Shown here one piece after another: positions 35,999-45,855 of a stretch of DNA of 64,000 nt; the stretch's first letter is position 1; each line of letters begins with the position of its first letter. Under the pieces are notes generated by a model. The model was not told the origin of the DNA. It saw only the letters and a list, made by a program, of their open reading frames with translations, and did not search any database. The stretch lies in the NCBI GenBank assembly GCA_947491225.1, contig CANLIE010000005.1, positions 45,649-109,648 on the forward strand. Reading direction: 5' to 3'. A program made the translations under genes and the position numbers. This stretch comes from an uncultured Cellulophaga sp. Its GTDB lineage: Bacteria; Bacteroidota; Bacteroidia; Flavobacteriales; Flavobacteriaceae.

Positions 35999-36463
35999 AT
36001 GGGAGCAATACATAAAATTTCTGAAGATTTTTTTAAGGATTCTTTCGCTTTAATTGCAATTCATAGTAGTCTAGAAGATTATGCTATTGGTTACTCCCTT
36101 AACTTACACTTAAAATCTAATTTTAAAAGAGCTAAAACGGATTTAGATGTAAATAAACACAGCTCTTTTCCTATTTTTGAGTGGGATGACACAGAGAACG
36201 ATATTAATTGGACATTGATTAGCAACCATAGTAAAACTGAAGAACAAGCACAAAAGGATAGTTTGTTTAGCAATGAATTATCATATAGAAAACACCATCT
36301 TATACCAGAGCATAAAGAAGTAGATTATTTTTTAAAAATTGATCAAGAATACAAAAATATATTAGGAGCTGTTTTAAAACAGATAGCAAGCATTCCTAAG
36401 GTCATAACTGCATATAATATTGATGTTAATAATCTAAAGTCTAAAAACAATTTAATTTTTTAA
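35999..36463 (+). CDS. IPExxxVDY-family protein
   Basis: 154 residues. The family-defining motif is HLIPEHKEVDYFLKID near residue 100. It has no signal peptide and no catalytic motif I recognise. It is conserved in Flavobacteriia beside pyk and rnc and has no known function. pyk starts 2 bases after its stop, so the two are co-expressed. Confidence 0.88.
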   Translation: MGAIHKISEDFFKDSFALIAIHSSLEDYAIGYSLNLHLKSNFKRAKTDLDVNKHSSFPIFEWDDTENDINWTLISNHSKTEEQAQKDSLFSNELSYRKHHLIPEHKEVDYFLKIDQEYKNILGAVLKQIASIPKVITAYNIDVNNLKSKNNLIF

Positions 36464-36465
36464 GA

Positions 36466-37908
36466 ATGCCAACAAACAAAAAAACAAAAATAGTAGCAAC
36501 ATTAGGCCCCGCTACAAGCAAGAAAGAAGTTTTAAGAGATATGATAAATGCAGGGGTAAATGTATTCAGAATTAATTTCTCTCATGCTGATTATGCTGAT
36601 GTTACTGAGCGTGTTAAAATGATACGTGAATTAAGTGACGAACTAGACTCAAATACTTCCATATTAGCAGATTTACAAGGCCCTAAACTTAGAATAGGTG
36701 CAATGGCTGGGGAAGTTGTAGTTTCTCCTGGAGACAAAATATCCTTTATAACAGGGAAACCTTTTGAAGGCACAGCAGAAAAAGTATACATGAACTATGC
36801 TTCTTTTCCTAAAGATGTAAACCCAGGTGAGCTTGTGCTTTTAGATGATGGTAAGCTAATGTTTAAAGTGATATCTACAAACAAAAAAGACGAAGTAAAA
36901 GCAGAAGTTGTACAAGGAGGTCCTTTAAAATCTAAAAAAGGAGTAAACTTACCTAATACAAATATTTCATTACCAGCTTTAACAAAAAAAGATATTAAGG
37001 ATGCCATTTTTGCCATTTCGCAAAATGTAGATTGGATAGCTCTCTCCTTTGTTCGTTTTAGTCAAGATTTAATTGACCTTCAAAACTTAATCAAAGAACA
37101 TTCAGAACATAAAATTCCAATTATAGCTAAGATTGAAAAACCTGAAGCTGTGGAAAACATAGATAAAATTGTTTCTTATTGTGATGGTATAATGGTTGCT
37201 CGTGGGGATTTAGGAGTAGAGGTTCCTGCGCACGAAGTACCATTAATACAAAAACAATTGGTTCTAAAAGCTAAAAAATCACGTATTCCTGTAATCATTG
37301 CAACTCAAATGATGGAAACTATGATTACTAGCCTTACTCCAACACGCGCAGAAGTTAACGATGTTGCCAATTCTGTTATGGATGGAGCAGATGCAGTGAT
37401 GCTTTCTGGAGAAACCTCTGTTGGTAATTATCCTGTACAGGTAATAGAAAAAATGGCTAGTATATTACAAAGTGTTGAAGCATCAGATTTAATTTCTGTA
37501 CCACACAATCCGCCACATATTAAAACAAACAGATATATTACAAAATCTGTATGTTATCATGCAGCCATTATGGCAAACGAGATAAAAGCAAAAGCTATTT
37601 CTACCTTAACAAATAGTGGTTATACTGCTTTTCAAATCTCTGCATGGAGACCAAGTGCACATATTTTGGTGTTTACATCCAATAGAAGAATATTAACTCA
37701 GTTAAACCTTTTGTGGGGGGTTAAGGCTTTTTATTATGACAAGTATGTATCTACTGATCAAACAATTGATGATGTAAATGCAATTGCTTGTAAAAAAGGC
37801 TTTTTAGAAGTTGGAGATATGCTTATTAGCCTTGCAGCTATGCCTATTAAAAACAAAGGCATGGTAAACACATTACGCGTCACAGAAATAGAATCTTGTA
37901 ATATGTAA
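36466..37908 (+). CDS. pyk: pyruvate kinase
   Basis: 480 residues. It makes pyruvate and ATP from PEP, the last step of glycolysis. The opening is KTKIVATLGPATSKKEVLRDMINAGVNVFRINFSH. The active-site Lys is in IPIIAKIEKPEAVENID and the metal-binding region is DGIMVARGDLGVEV. The effector-binding C-domain begins near residue 350. All conserved motifs are present. Confidence 0.97.
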   Translation: MPTNKKTKIVATLGPATSKKEVLRDMINAGVNVFRINFSHADYADVTERVKMIRELSDELDSNTSILADLQGPKLRIGAMAGEVVVSPGDKISFITGKPFEGTAEKVYMNYASFPKDVNPGELVLLDDGKLMFKVISTNKKDEVKAEVVQGGPLKSKKGVNLPNTNISLPALTKKDIKDAIFAISQNVDWIALSFVRFSQDLIDLQNLIKEHSEHKIPIIAKIEKPEAVENIDKIVSYCDGIMVARGDLGVEVPAHEVPLIQKQLVLKAKKSRIPVIIATQMMETMITSLTPTRAEVNDVANSVMDGADAVMLSGETSVGNYPVQVIEKMASILQSVEASDLISVPHNPPHIKTNRYITKSVCYHAAIMANEIKAKAISTLTNSGYTAFQISAWRPSAHILVFTSNRRILTQLNLLWGVKAFYYDKYVSTDQTIDDVNAIACKKGFLEVGDMLISLAAMPIKNKGMVNTLRVTEIESCNM

Positions 37909-37930
37909 ATGTTATAGAACAGATACTAAA

Positions 37931-37956
37931 AACCCAAGCATAGCTTGGGTTTTTTA
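37931..37956 (+). terminator. intrinsic terminator after pyk
   Basis: AACCCAAGC and GCTTGGGTT form a stem with a 4-base loop, then T-run. It separates pyk from the convergent GreA-like gene. Confidence 0.88.
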
Positions 37957-37999
37957 TGAAAGTTTAATTGGTGTTTTGTAACCTAATTGAGTCTTTTAC

Positions 38000-38449
38000 C
38001 TATACAATAGCCTTAATCTTAATAGTCTCACCGTTAAAAATAAAAACATCTGCATTAGATTTACCTACTAATAACTTACCAATGGGCGTACTTACGGAAA
38101 TGCAGTATACTTTATCTACATCTAGTTTAAACTCGCCTGCAGAAATGGCTAAAAAATAATTGCCCTTTTCAGTATAAACTAAACTACCCAAGCCTACTGT
38201 TTTTGTATTATTTGTTACCGTAACCTTAGAGAGTGTTTGTTTCATATTCTCTGCCTGCAATAATTGCTGTCCCAATTTTTCACGTTCTAACTGGAGCATT
38301 GCCCTTCCCGTTTCATGTTTATCACCTGCACTACTTTTTGTTTCTGAAGTAAGGGATTCCTGAATTCCTAAAATGTTATCTTGGATTCTATGAATCCTCT
38401 CATTTACATAAGAAGCACAAAAATTTATAAGCTTTTCCTTGTCTGTCAT
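38000..38449 (-). CDS. GreA/GreB-like C-terminal domain protein
   Basis: 149 residues. The first 85 are helical (NERIHRIQDNILGIQESLTSE, MLQLEREKLGQQLLQAENMKQTL), and the last 60 form a GreA/B-type FKBP-like domain (VGLGSLVYTEKGNYFLAISAGEF, VYCISVSTPIGKLLVGKSNAD). It lacks the acidic tip seen in transcript-cleavage factors as far as I can tell, so it may only bind RNA polymerase. Such proteins are sometimes misnamed 3-oxoacyl-ACP synthase in Bacteroidota. Its start overlaps the FAD oxidoreductase stop by 4 bases (ATGA). Confidence 0.75.
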   Translation of the reverse strand: MTDKEKLINFCASYVNERIHRIQDNILGIQESLTSETKSSAGDKHETGRAMLQLEREKLGQQLLQAENMKQTLSKVTVTNNTKTVGLGSLVYTEKGNYFLAISAGEFKLDVDKVYCISVSTPIGKLLVGKSNADVFIFNGETIKIKAIV

Positions 38450-39561
38450 TCTACTAAATCTGCTAATTGCTTGCCTACCAAACTACCAATGGCAATGCCC
38501 ATACCTCCTAAACGAACTCCACAATATATGTTATTATCAACTTCTTTAACTATTGGTTTTTTTTGCTTACCAACCCCCATTATACCGCTCCACCTTTGCT
38601 CAATTTCAAAAGAAATATTAGGCAATATAATCTCTCTTAACATTTTTTCTAATTGATTTTGAATAAGGGCGGTTTGTCCAAAATTGGTAGTTTCTTCAGT
38701 TTTAAAGTCTAAATTTCTCCCACCTCCTAATAGTATTCTACTATCTATGTTTCTAAAATAATAATATCCCTCATCTAAATGAAATGTTCCCTTTATATGC
38801 AGATTTTTTATAGGTCTTGTAATTAATACTTGTGCTCTGGCAGGTCTAATTTTTTCTTTTAACAATTGTGCTGCAAAACCATTGGTTGCTATAAGCAGTT
38901 TTTGTGTGTTAAGTGTAAACATATTTGTTTTTACTGTAACAGACTTATTAATAGTTGTAAAACCTTCTACATTTACATTATTTAAGATTAATATTCCTTT
39001 GCTCTGTGTTTTTTGTAACAAAGCATTCATCATTCTACCAGTATCTATTTGCGATTCATATCTATGAGTAATGTAGTTTTTTTGAGTGTTCTTAAAACCA
39101 AAAATGTTATTTTGAACCTTAAAAGGCTCTTCTTTAAAAATGGGTTTTAAAAGTGTATTTATCTTATTTATATTTTCTTGACAATTATGGTACAAACCTG
39201 TATTCCTTTGCGTAAACAACTCATAACCACCAAAATTCTGATACCCTATTACAGCATCACCTAAATTTTTACGTAATAAGTTAATCCCGTCTAATCTTTT
39301 TTTAACTAGAGCAACTACTTCTTCCTCTGTATGAGATTTTAAATCTGATAATATTTCTGAAATACTCCCAAAGCAAGCAAAACCTGCATTCTTAGTACTG
39401 GCTCCTTGTGGCAAAATACCTTTTTCTAACACTATTATTTTTGACTTAGGAAAACGTTCTTTTAAATACAGAGCACAATTTAATCCAACAATTCCGCTAC
39501 CAACTATAGTAAAGTCTACATTATGCAGCCAAGTTTTATGTTCCCAATAACTAAAATCCAT
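38446..39561 (-). CDS. FAD-dependent oxidoreductase, DAO family
   Basis: 371 residues. The FAD dinucleotide-binding motif is DFTIVGSGIVGLNCALYLKERFPKSKIIVLEKG near residues 15-47. The C-terminal part ends with NIYCGVRLGGMGIAIGSLVGKQLADLV. This is the DadA/glycine-oxidase-like family, which oxidises amino acids or similar amines; the substrate is unknown. It is followed by the GreA-like gene with a 4-base overlap. Confidence 0.88.
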   Translation of the reverse strand: MDFSYWEHKTWLHNVDFTIVGSGIVGLNCALYLKERFPKSKIIVLEKGILPQGASTKNAGFACFGSISEILSDLKSHTEEEVVALVKKRLDGINLLRKNLGDAVIGYQNFGGYELFTQRNTGLYHNCQENINKINTLLKPIFKEEPFKVQNNIFGFKNTQKNYITHRYESQIDTGRMMNALLQKTQSKGILILNNVNVEGFTTINKSVTVKTNMFTLNTQKLLIATNGFAAQLLKEKIRPARAQVLITRPIKNLHIKGTFHLDEGYYYFRNIDSRILLGGGRNLDFKTEETTNFGQTALIQNQLEKMLREIILPNISFEIEQRWSGIMGVGKQKKPIVKEVDNNIYCGVRLGGMGIAIGSLVGKQLADLVE

Positions 39562-39605
39562 TGTACTAAAATAAGAATAAAACCAAACTATTATACTGTT
39601 GTTCT

Positions 39606-41003
39606 TTATTTGATTTCTTCTAATCCAAAAAAGAGCTGAGAAATAATATTTATATCTTCTTTTTTTCCTGCCAATGTACCCTTAACGCCAACTTTACCAT
39701 CCTCAACTACAGTAGCGTATAGTTCTAAATTATTTAAAAGTTTGAAAATAAGATCTGATTTTGGAAAGCTAACATCATCCTTTAATTTATTGAAATCCAC
39801 AGTACACTCAAAAAAGTTTGAAGTTGTAAAAGTTTTAGTTTTAGTTTGTTCTTTACTTGTAGAGAATAACATTGCATTATCTGTATTAGAGACATAAAAA
39901 TTATAATATGGAAATGCTGTAAAAACATCTTGCTCTATAGCTCCTTGATTAATCAAATACGTTTTTAAACCTCTCTTTACAGTTCCCAATTCTATATGTG
40001 TTTTTGGTACTTCCTTTTCTTGAATGGTTTTTTCTTCAACTTTCTCAAAATTATCATTATAAGTGTATGTGATAACGGTATCCTTTTGTTTGGTTTTTCC
40101 GTTTATGGCTAGGTTAAAAAATCCATTGAAATAATTTGCAATCGACGTAATATCCAAATTGCTTTTCTCTAAAAAAGAACTATTCTTAAAAGTTGATATA
40201 AAGTCTAATTTATGTTTTTTATCAATAAAATTATAATCCATATAGAGCAAAAAAGAAGCATTTGTAACACTATTTACTGTAATTTCTTTAGGAAAAGAAT
40301 TCTCTGTCTGTAACTCGCCATACATTTGCAATTTGCCATCTGTAAAATTTAAATTAATCTGGGCATTATCATTTACATAAACAATATGATCTTTTGCGTT
40401 TCTTAATTTTTGTACTAGTTCATTATCTTTATCTGTAATTAATTTTTCACCTCTAAAAACATCTGTAAAAACAGATGCTATTTTGGTAAGGGTTATTTTT
40501 TCTGGTGATGCAGCAATAACCAAATGTGTGGTATTCCAACCTATAACTATTTTAGACTTTTCTAGAACGGCGTAATTGTATTCTTTTGTGCCTTGTACAG
40601 TAGTTTTTTTACCTTCTACATACGTTTTTATATAGTTTTTAAAATCTGTTGAATTATAAATTGGCAGCGTAGTAAACACTGTATTTTTTATATTTTTTAA
40701 TGTATATAAAGCTACTGTGTAAGGTTGTAAATCTATTCCTTTCTCTTGTGTAGAATCTTTCTCTTCCTCTTTTTTTTCACTAGAGAAAGAAATGTTCTTG
40801 TAATAAAATTTAGGAGCAGAAAGTATATCTAAAGCTAAAGTTTCTTTTATGGCGTGCAAATCTATTTTTACAACTGTATCTGCATCTTTGTGTATTACAC
40901 CCAATAAAGAAGATGTCCTGTTTACATATTTGTAGCCCCAATAAATTATGCTTAAAAGCATAATTATTGGGACTACAATTTTAAAAAACTTTTTTAAACG
41001 CAT
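39606..41003 (-). CDS. membrane-anchored exported protein of unknown function
   Basis: 465 residues. One N-terminal membrane segment (FKIVVPIIMLLSIIYWGY) then a long outside domain. It is related in style to its upstream neighbour: it begins with VVKIDLHAIKETLALDIL, a pattern also typical of DUF4836-like proteins that open with a self-description of model parameters. A Lys/Glu-rich stretch (SEKKEEEKDSTQEKG) lies near residue 75. No enzyme motif is seen. It is the third gene of a minus-strand operon, 13 bases after the gene at 41017. Confidence 0.6.
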   Translation of the reverse strand: MRLKKFFKIVVPIIMLLSIIYWGYKYVNRTSSLLGVIHKDADTVVKIDLHAIKETLALDILSAPKFYYKNISFSSEKKEEEKDSTQEKGIDLQPYTVALYTLKNIKNTVFTTLPIYNSTDFKNYIKTYVEGKKTTVQGTKEYNYAVLEKSKIVIGWNTTHLVIAASPEKITLTKIASVFTDVFRGEKLITDKDNELVQKLRNAKDHIVYVNDNAQINLNFTDGKLQMYGELQTENSFPKEITVNSVTNASFLLYMDYNFIDKKHKLDFISTFKNSSFLEKSNLDITSIANYFNGFFNLAINGKTKQKDTVITYTYNDNFEKVEEKTIQEKEVPKTHIELGTVKRGLKTYLINQGAIEQDVFTAFPYYNFYVSNTDNAMLFSTSKEQTKTKTFTTSNFFECTVDFNKLKDDVSFPKSDLIFKLLNNLELYATVVEDGKVGVKGTLAGKKEDINIISQLFFGLEEIK

Positions 41004-41016
41004 ACTGCCTTAAATC

Positions 41017-42975
41017 TTAATCTATAAAAGCATCTATGAAATTAATAAAATATGCCAAGCTATTTTTATGCCCTTGTGTTGGGGTATTTAGTATTAATGT
41101 ACTATTAATTGTATTTCCTTTTATTTTACCACTTTTAAAGATTAAGTCTTCTGTGTTATCTGACATAAAATCTATTTTATTTTTAAATTCCCTTGGCATT
41201 TCTTTGGCTGGTATTTGAGAAACTATTTTTTTACCATTTATGTAAACTACCGAAGAATTTTTAGAAATATATTTTTTATGTGTACTAGATACATTTCCTG
41301 AATATGTGCCGTTTTTAATTGCTGTTAGATGTTCTTTAGATGTTCCAAAAAACAAGACTCCATTTGTATGCATTAGATACAAATTAACAGGAACACTTCT
41401 TGGTGTTTTTATTTTATAAATACCATTTTCGTATGTTAATTCTTTTTCTAATTTTCCAAGTCCCATTAACTTATTAAAAATGCTCTGCCCATTAGATGTA
41501 GCCATAAACAGGAAATCTGGTACAGTTTCTTCTTTAGTTTTCTCTACTGAAACTCTATTATAATCTTCATCATAATCGTATGTAGTGTAAGTAACCTGCT
41601 TTTTTGTAATATCATTAATTACAAACAACATATCACCTCTTACAAGTTCAGCTATGGCTTTTTCATCTAAAAAAATGGATAAAAGTTCTGTCGCCAAAGG
41701 AGCTACTTTTGCCATTTCATTTTCCTTTGCATTAACAAACATAGACTCCATTAATTTTGGATATTCTGTAAGTATCCCTTCCATACTTGCATTTATGGCA
41801 AAGTACCCTAACATTTGATTTTCGTTAAAATACTTAAAGAAATTCTTGTTCATTGTTCCATTATACATAGCCTTTGTATGTTTTGCCAAAGCCTCACTCA
41901 TTGTATAATTTAAATTTACAGAGACATTATCTTCTTTAAAGTTTAATGTAGATGTAACAGATGTTCCTTTGTAAAGGGTATTAAAACCATACAATTCAAA
42001 CGGATTAAAACCAGATATACCATAAAATTCTGATAAAGTCTGCTGATATATTTTCATAAAATCATTAACCCATACATGTGCCTCATGATTTCCTTTACCT
42101 AAACTATTACGGTAACTGCTGCTTTTTAAAATGTTATTGTTGGTGTAGTTACCAAACATAATGGCTTTTGCCTTTTCCAAATTAAGCTTTGCAATTCTTT
42201 CTCGCTTTGCAACTCTTTTTGCTTCTCTCTCTTTACGCTCTTTGTCTCTACGTTCTTGTTGCTTTTTATAATAATCATTATTATAATCTGTTTCTGTAGA
42301 TTCTATTACAGTCTCTTCTACTACATCTTTTGTTGTTTCATATGCTTCTTCAACTACTTCTACTTCTGTATATTCAATTACAGCTTCATCTTCTATACCC
42401 TCTATTACTGTTTCTTCAATCTCTACAGCATCTTCAACAACCTCAATGATTTCAGTATTCTTAACTTCAGTTTCACTATAATCATAAGAACTATGGTCGT
42501 CATTTTTTGTTGTGTCTTCAGAGAAAACTACTAGAAGTGCATTTTCATCCCACATAGTTACTACTCCATCATATTCTTTTTGCATATAAGATACATTACC
42601 TTCAGTTTTAACCTTCTCTTTCTCATGTTTAGAGAGAAGACTCATAAAACCTTTGGAGCTCTTCATTGGAATTAAAAAATAATTAGAAAAAATACCTTTT
42701 TCTGCTTCTAAAAAGTAATAAAAACTATTGCTTAAATCTAACCCTAACGCATTTAAATTTGTGATTTTTCCATTAGAGTTCCTTGATAATCTCTTTAAAA
42801 ACTTCTTTCCTATCTTAGATTCTTCAAATTCTTTAGCAGAAAACAAATCCATTACGTTTTTCCCTTTAATACTTGCCACCACGGCAGCATTAGAGGGTAT
42901 TTTATTTATTAAATCCTGAGCTTGCAATGTAAATGATGCGTAGCATAGGGTTATGCCTAGTAATAATTTCTTCAT
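41017..42975 (-). CDS. exported protein of unknown function with acidic and basic tracts (DUF4836-like)
   Basis: 652 residues with a signal peptide (LLLGITLCYASFTLQAQ). It opens DLINKIPSNAAVVASIKGKNVMD, as DUF4836-like proteins do. Residues 170-235 are almost all Glu, Val, Thr and Asp (EVVEDAVEIEETVIEGIEDE), followed by a strongly basic helix of about 40 residues (KKQQERRDKERKEREAKRV). Such a charged pair is unusual in an exported protein. The remainder shows no motif I know. It is part of a three-gene operon with a lipoprotein (42979) upstream. Confidence 0.6.
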   Translation of the reverse strand: MKKLLLGITLCYASFTLQAQDLINKIPSNAAVVASIKGKNVMDLFSAKEFEESKIGKKFLKRLSRNSNGKITNLNALGLDLSNSFYYFLEAEKGIFSNYFLIPMKSSKGFMSLLSKHEKEKVKTEGNVSYMQKEYDGVVTMWDENALLVVFSEDTTKNDDHSSYDYSETEVKNTEIIEVVEDAVEIEETVIEGIEDEAVIEYTEVEVVEEAYETTKDVVEETVIESTETDYNNDYYKKQQERRDKERKEREAKRVAKRERIAKLNLEKAKAIMFGNYTNNNILKSSSYRNSLGKGNHEAHVWVNDFMKIYQQTLSEFYGISGFNPFELYGFNTLYKGTSVTSTLNFKEDNVSVNLNYTMSEALAKHTKAMYNGTMNKNFFKYFNENQMLGYFAINASMEGILTEYPKLMESMFVNAKENEMAKVAPLATELLSIFLDEKAIAELVRGDMLFVINDITKKQVTYTTYDYDEDYNRVSVEKTKEETVPDFLFMATSNGQSIFNKLMGLGKLEKELTYENGIYKIKTPRSVPVNLYLMHTNGVLFFGTSKEHLTAIKNGTYSGNVSSTHKKYISKNSSVVYINGKKIVSQIPAKEMPREFKNKIDFMSDNTEDLIFKSGKIKGNTINSTLILNTPTQGHKNSLAYFINFIDAFID

Positions 42976-42978
42976 TTT

Positions 42979-43668
42979 TTAGTTATTTATTAATTGTATT
43001 GTATTTTCTATGCTTTTTTCTCCAAATATTAATGGTATTGCTGCTACCCTTAACATTACTGCTTTTTTGTTTGGGGAAACCTTTGCAATGTTATTAGACA
43101 CGCTTTTTATTACATTTTTAAATCTATATATTGTAGTGTAACTAGCATCATTAAAAACTTTCCTATCTTCACTTTTAAGTGTGTTAAACGATTTTTTTAT
43201 ACTAGTATCATAAACAAAATGTCTTTTAAATAATTTGTTGGATTTATTAAAAGAATAATTTGTTGTGCTAAAATTGGTTTTTTCTCTTTTATTTTGATTT
43301 TGAATACTCTCTTTAAAAATGGCATTGACATTATTCACATTTTTAAAATCACAAGAAATTGAAAAAATATAATTATCAAAATCCACACTTTTTTTAATAT
43401 TGGATATGCCATCTGTTTTATTTAAATGATCTATGGCATTTTTTATGGAAAGATTAATATCTTCTTTTGATGGCACTTTATAACCGTTAACACTATCTAA
43501 AAGCATAACTGAAGCAAGTTTAGACTTGCTTTTACTTAAATTAAATGTAACAGCTATGTTACCGCTACCATCATTGTTTAGGTTTATTTCTTCTAGTATT
43601 TCAAAACAGCTTGTAAAAAGTAGTAAAGAAAATAATAGCATTGTATGGGCAACAACTTTTTTAATCAT
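42979..43668 (-). CDS. lipoprotein of unknown function
   Basis: 229 residues with a lipoprotein signal (LLFSLLLFTSC then FEILEEI). The mature part is rich in Asn, Lys and Ser and has alternating short strands (INLNNDGSGNIAVTFNLSKS). Its beginning resembles small periplasmic lipoproteins described as secreted in Flavobacteriia. First gene of the operon, 3 bases before the gene at 41017-42975. No function can be given. Confidence 0.65.
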   Translation of the reverse strand: MIKKVVAHTMLLFSLLLFTSCFEILEEINLNNDGSGNIAVTFNLSKSKSKLASVMLLDSVNGYKVPSKEDINLSIKNAIDHLNKTDGISNIKKSVDFDNYIFSISCDFKNVNNVNAIFKESIQNQNKREKTNFSTTNYSFNKSNKLFKRHFVYDTSIKKSFNTLKSEDRKVFNDASYTTIYRFKNVIKSVSNNIAKVSPNKKAVMLRVAAIPLIFGEKSIENTIQLINN

Positions 43669-43817
43669 TGTAAGGGTTTAAAAGTTATAATAGTTAACTT
43701 CAAATTTTAGGTAAAATTGTTTTATTAGAAATAATATTCAAATCTTTATTTTGAGAATGTAAAGTTATTTGCAAAAGCTTTTTTTACTCTCCCTGTAAAC
43801 AGTGAAAAAAAATTGCC

Positions 43818-43856
43818 TAAAAGAAGGAGGGTATTTGAAATAATCAAACACCCTCT
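43818..43856 (-). terminator. probable terminator of the acc operon
   Basis: GAGGGTATTTGA (43827-43838) and TCAAACACCCTC (43844-43855) form a stem with one mismatch. On the minus strand CTTCTTTTAG follows; the U-tract is broken. Confidence 0.6.
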
Positions 43857-43917
43857 TTTATTTAGAATATATCAATTAAATTTTATCAAAAATTACTTTT
43901 CAGACATTCTTTTTGTT

Positions 43918-45270
43918 TTAATCTTCTTTGCTAGGGTTCATAACAAAACTTTCCATAAAGGCTGTGGTATAATTCCCTGCCAAATAATCTGGATGATCCA
44001 TTAACTGTCTATGAAATGGTATTGTTGTTTTTACACCTTCAATTACAAATTCATCTAAGGCACGCTTCATTTTATTGATAGCCTCTTCTCTAGTTTGCGC
44101 AGTAGTAATCAATTTTGCAATCATAGAATCATAATAAGGAGGTATTGTATATCCGCTATAAACATTGGTATCTAAACGCACCCCGTGTCCACCCGGTGTA
44201 TGTAAAGTAGTGATTTTTCCTGGAGACGGTCTAAAATCATTTCTAGGGTCTTCTGCATTTATCCTACATTCGATAGAGTGTAATTTTGGAAAATAGTTTT
44301 TTCCAGAAATAGGGACACCAGCTGCCACCAATATTTGTTCACGAATTAAATCGTAATCTACTACTTGCTCTGTAATAGGGTGCTCTACCTGTATTCTGGT
44401 ATTCATCTCCATAAAATAAAAGTTACGGTGTTTATCTACCAAAAATTCTATAGTACCCGCTCCTTCATATTTAATATATTCTGCTGCCTTAACAGCTGCT
44501 GCTCCCATATCATTACGCAATTTGTCTGTCATAAAAGGAGAAGGAGTTTCTTCTGTTAATTTTTGGTGACGACGTTGTATAGAGCAATCTCTTTCTGATA
44601 AATGACATGCCTTACCATATTGGTCTCCCACTATTTGAATTTCTATATGTCTTGGCTCTTCTATTAGCTTCTCCATATACATAGCTCCATTTCCAAAAGC
44701 AGCAGTAGCTTCTTGTACAGCACTTTCATAAAGGGCTTCCATTTTATCTTCTGACCAAACGGCACGCATACCTTTACCACCACCTCCAGCAGTAGCTTTG
44801 ATCATAACAGGGTAACCCATTTTAGCAGCCACTTTCTTTGCTTCTACAACATCTTTTAATAAGCCATCTGAACCTGGAATTGTTGGCACTCCTGCCTTTT
44901 TCATTGTTTCTCTAGCACTAGCCTTATCACCCATACGATCTATATGCTCACCTGATGCACCTATGAACTTTATTTCATGTTCTGCACATATCTTAGAAAA
45001 CTTAGAGTTTTCTGATAAAAAGCCGTAACCAGGGTGTATTGCATCTGCATTGGTAATTTCTGCTGCAGCTATGATATTGGGTATTTTTAGATAGGATTCT
45101 TTGCTAGGGGGAGGGCCTATACAAACCGCCTCATCTGCAAACCTAACATGTAGGCTTTCTTCATCTGCCTTAGAGTAAACTGCCACCGTCTTAATTCCCA
45201 TCTCTTTACAGGTTCTAATAATACGTAAGGCTATTTCTCCTCTATTTGCAATAAGTATTTTTTTAAACAT
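43918..45270 (-). CDS. accC: acetyl-CoA carboxylase, biotin carboxylase subunit
   Basis: 450 residues, typical. It carboxylates biotin on AccB using ATP and bicarbonate. The start [24 protein letters not shown] is conserved. The ATP-grasp Gly-rich loop is [15 protein letters not shown] near residue 165. The catalytic region is [17 protein letters not shown]. It follows accB by 60 bases on the minus strand. Confidence 0.97.
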   Translation of the reverse strand: MFKKILIANRGEIALRIIRTCKEMGIKTVAVYSKADEESLHVRFADEAVCIGPPPSKESYLKIPNIIAAAEITNADAIHPGYGFLSENSKFSKICAEHEIKFIGASGEHIDRMGDKASARETMKKAGVPTIPGSDGLLKDVVEAKKVAAKMGYPVMIKATAGGGGKGMRAVWSEDKMEALYESAVQEATAAFGNGAMYMEKLIEEPRHIEIQIVGDQYGKACHLSERDCSIQRRHQKLTEETPSPFMTDKLRNDMGAAAVKAAEYIKYEGAGTIEFLVDKHRNFYFMEMNTRIQVEHPITEQVVDYDLIREQILVAAGVPISGKNYFPKLHSIECRINAEDPRNDFRPSPGKITTLHTPGGHGVRLDTNVYSGYTIPPYYDSMIAKLITTAQTREEAINKMKRALDEFVIEGVKTTIPFHRQLMDHPDYLAGNYTTAFMESFVMNPSKED

Positions 45271-45330
45271 CTTATGAAATTTTAAATTTTAAATTTTAAA
45301 CAACTAAAAGCATTTAGCATTTAAAATTCC

Positions 45331-45816
45331 TTATGATGGATCTACTAAAAATAAAGGTTGATCAAATTCTACTGGAGAAGAATCATCTACCAAAACTTTT
45401 ACTATTTTACCTGAAACTTCTGATTCTATATCATTAAAAAGTTTCATAGCTTCTATAACACAAAGAACATCTCCTTCACCAATAGTATCACCTACCTCTA
45501 CAAACACTGGTTTGTCTGGCGCAGGCTTTCTATAAAATGTTCCAATAATTGGAGATTTTATAGTAATGTATTTAGAATCTTCGCTCTCAATAGTTGTTGG
45601 TGTAGCTTCTACTGGTGTAGCAGCTACTGGTGCAGCTGGATTTTGCACCATTTGTTGCTGCCCCATTGGAATTTGTTGCAAAATAGTAGTCTCAGCGCCA
45701 GAGTTTAAAGCCCCTGTTCTAATGGTAATTTTAATGTCTTCCATCTCTAATTTAACTTCGCTGGCACCAGACTTGGCAACGAACTTAATTAAACTCTGAA
45801 TTTCTTTAATATCCAT
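45331..45816 (-). CDS. accB: acetyl-CoA carboxylase, biotin carboxyl carrier protein
   Basis: 161 residues. The biotinylated Lys is residue 125 in VIEAMKLFNDIESE. An Ala/Pro/Thr-rich linker (about residues 55-75) joins the N-terminal part to the biotinyl domain. It works with AccC and the transferase subunits encoded elsewhere. Order fabH-accB-accC on the minus strand. Confidence 0.97.
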   Translation of the reverse strand: MDIKEIQSLIKFVAKSGASEVKLEMEDIKITIRTGALNSGAETTILQQIPMGQQQMVQNPAAPVAATPVEATPTTIESEDSKYITIKSPIIGTFYRKPAPDKPVFVEVGDTIGEGDVLCVIEAMKLFNDIESEVSGKIVKVLVDDSSPVEFDQPLFLVDPS

Positions 45817-45855
45817 AAAAATTAGATTTTGTTAGTTGTAGTTGTAATAGTATTT

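Noticed and set aside
42256..42534. A plus-strand frame rich in Tyr, Phe and Cys
   Set aside because: It is the shadow of the acidic Glu/Val tract of the minus-strand gene at 41017-42975.
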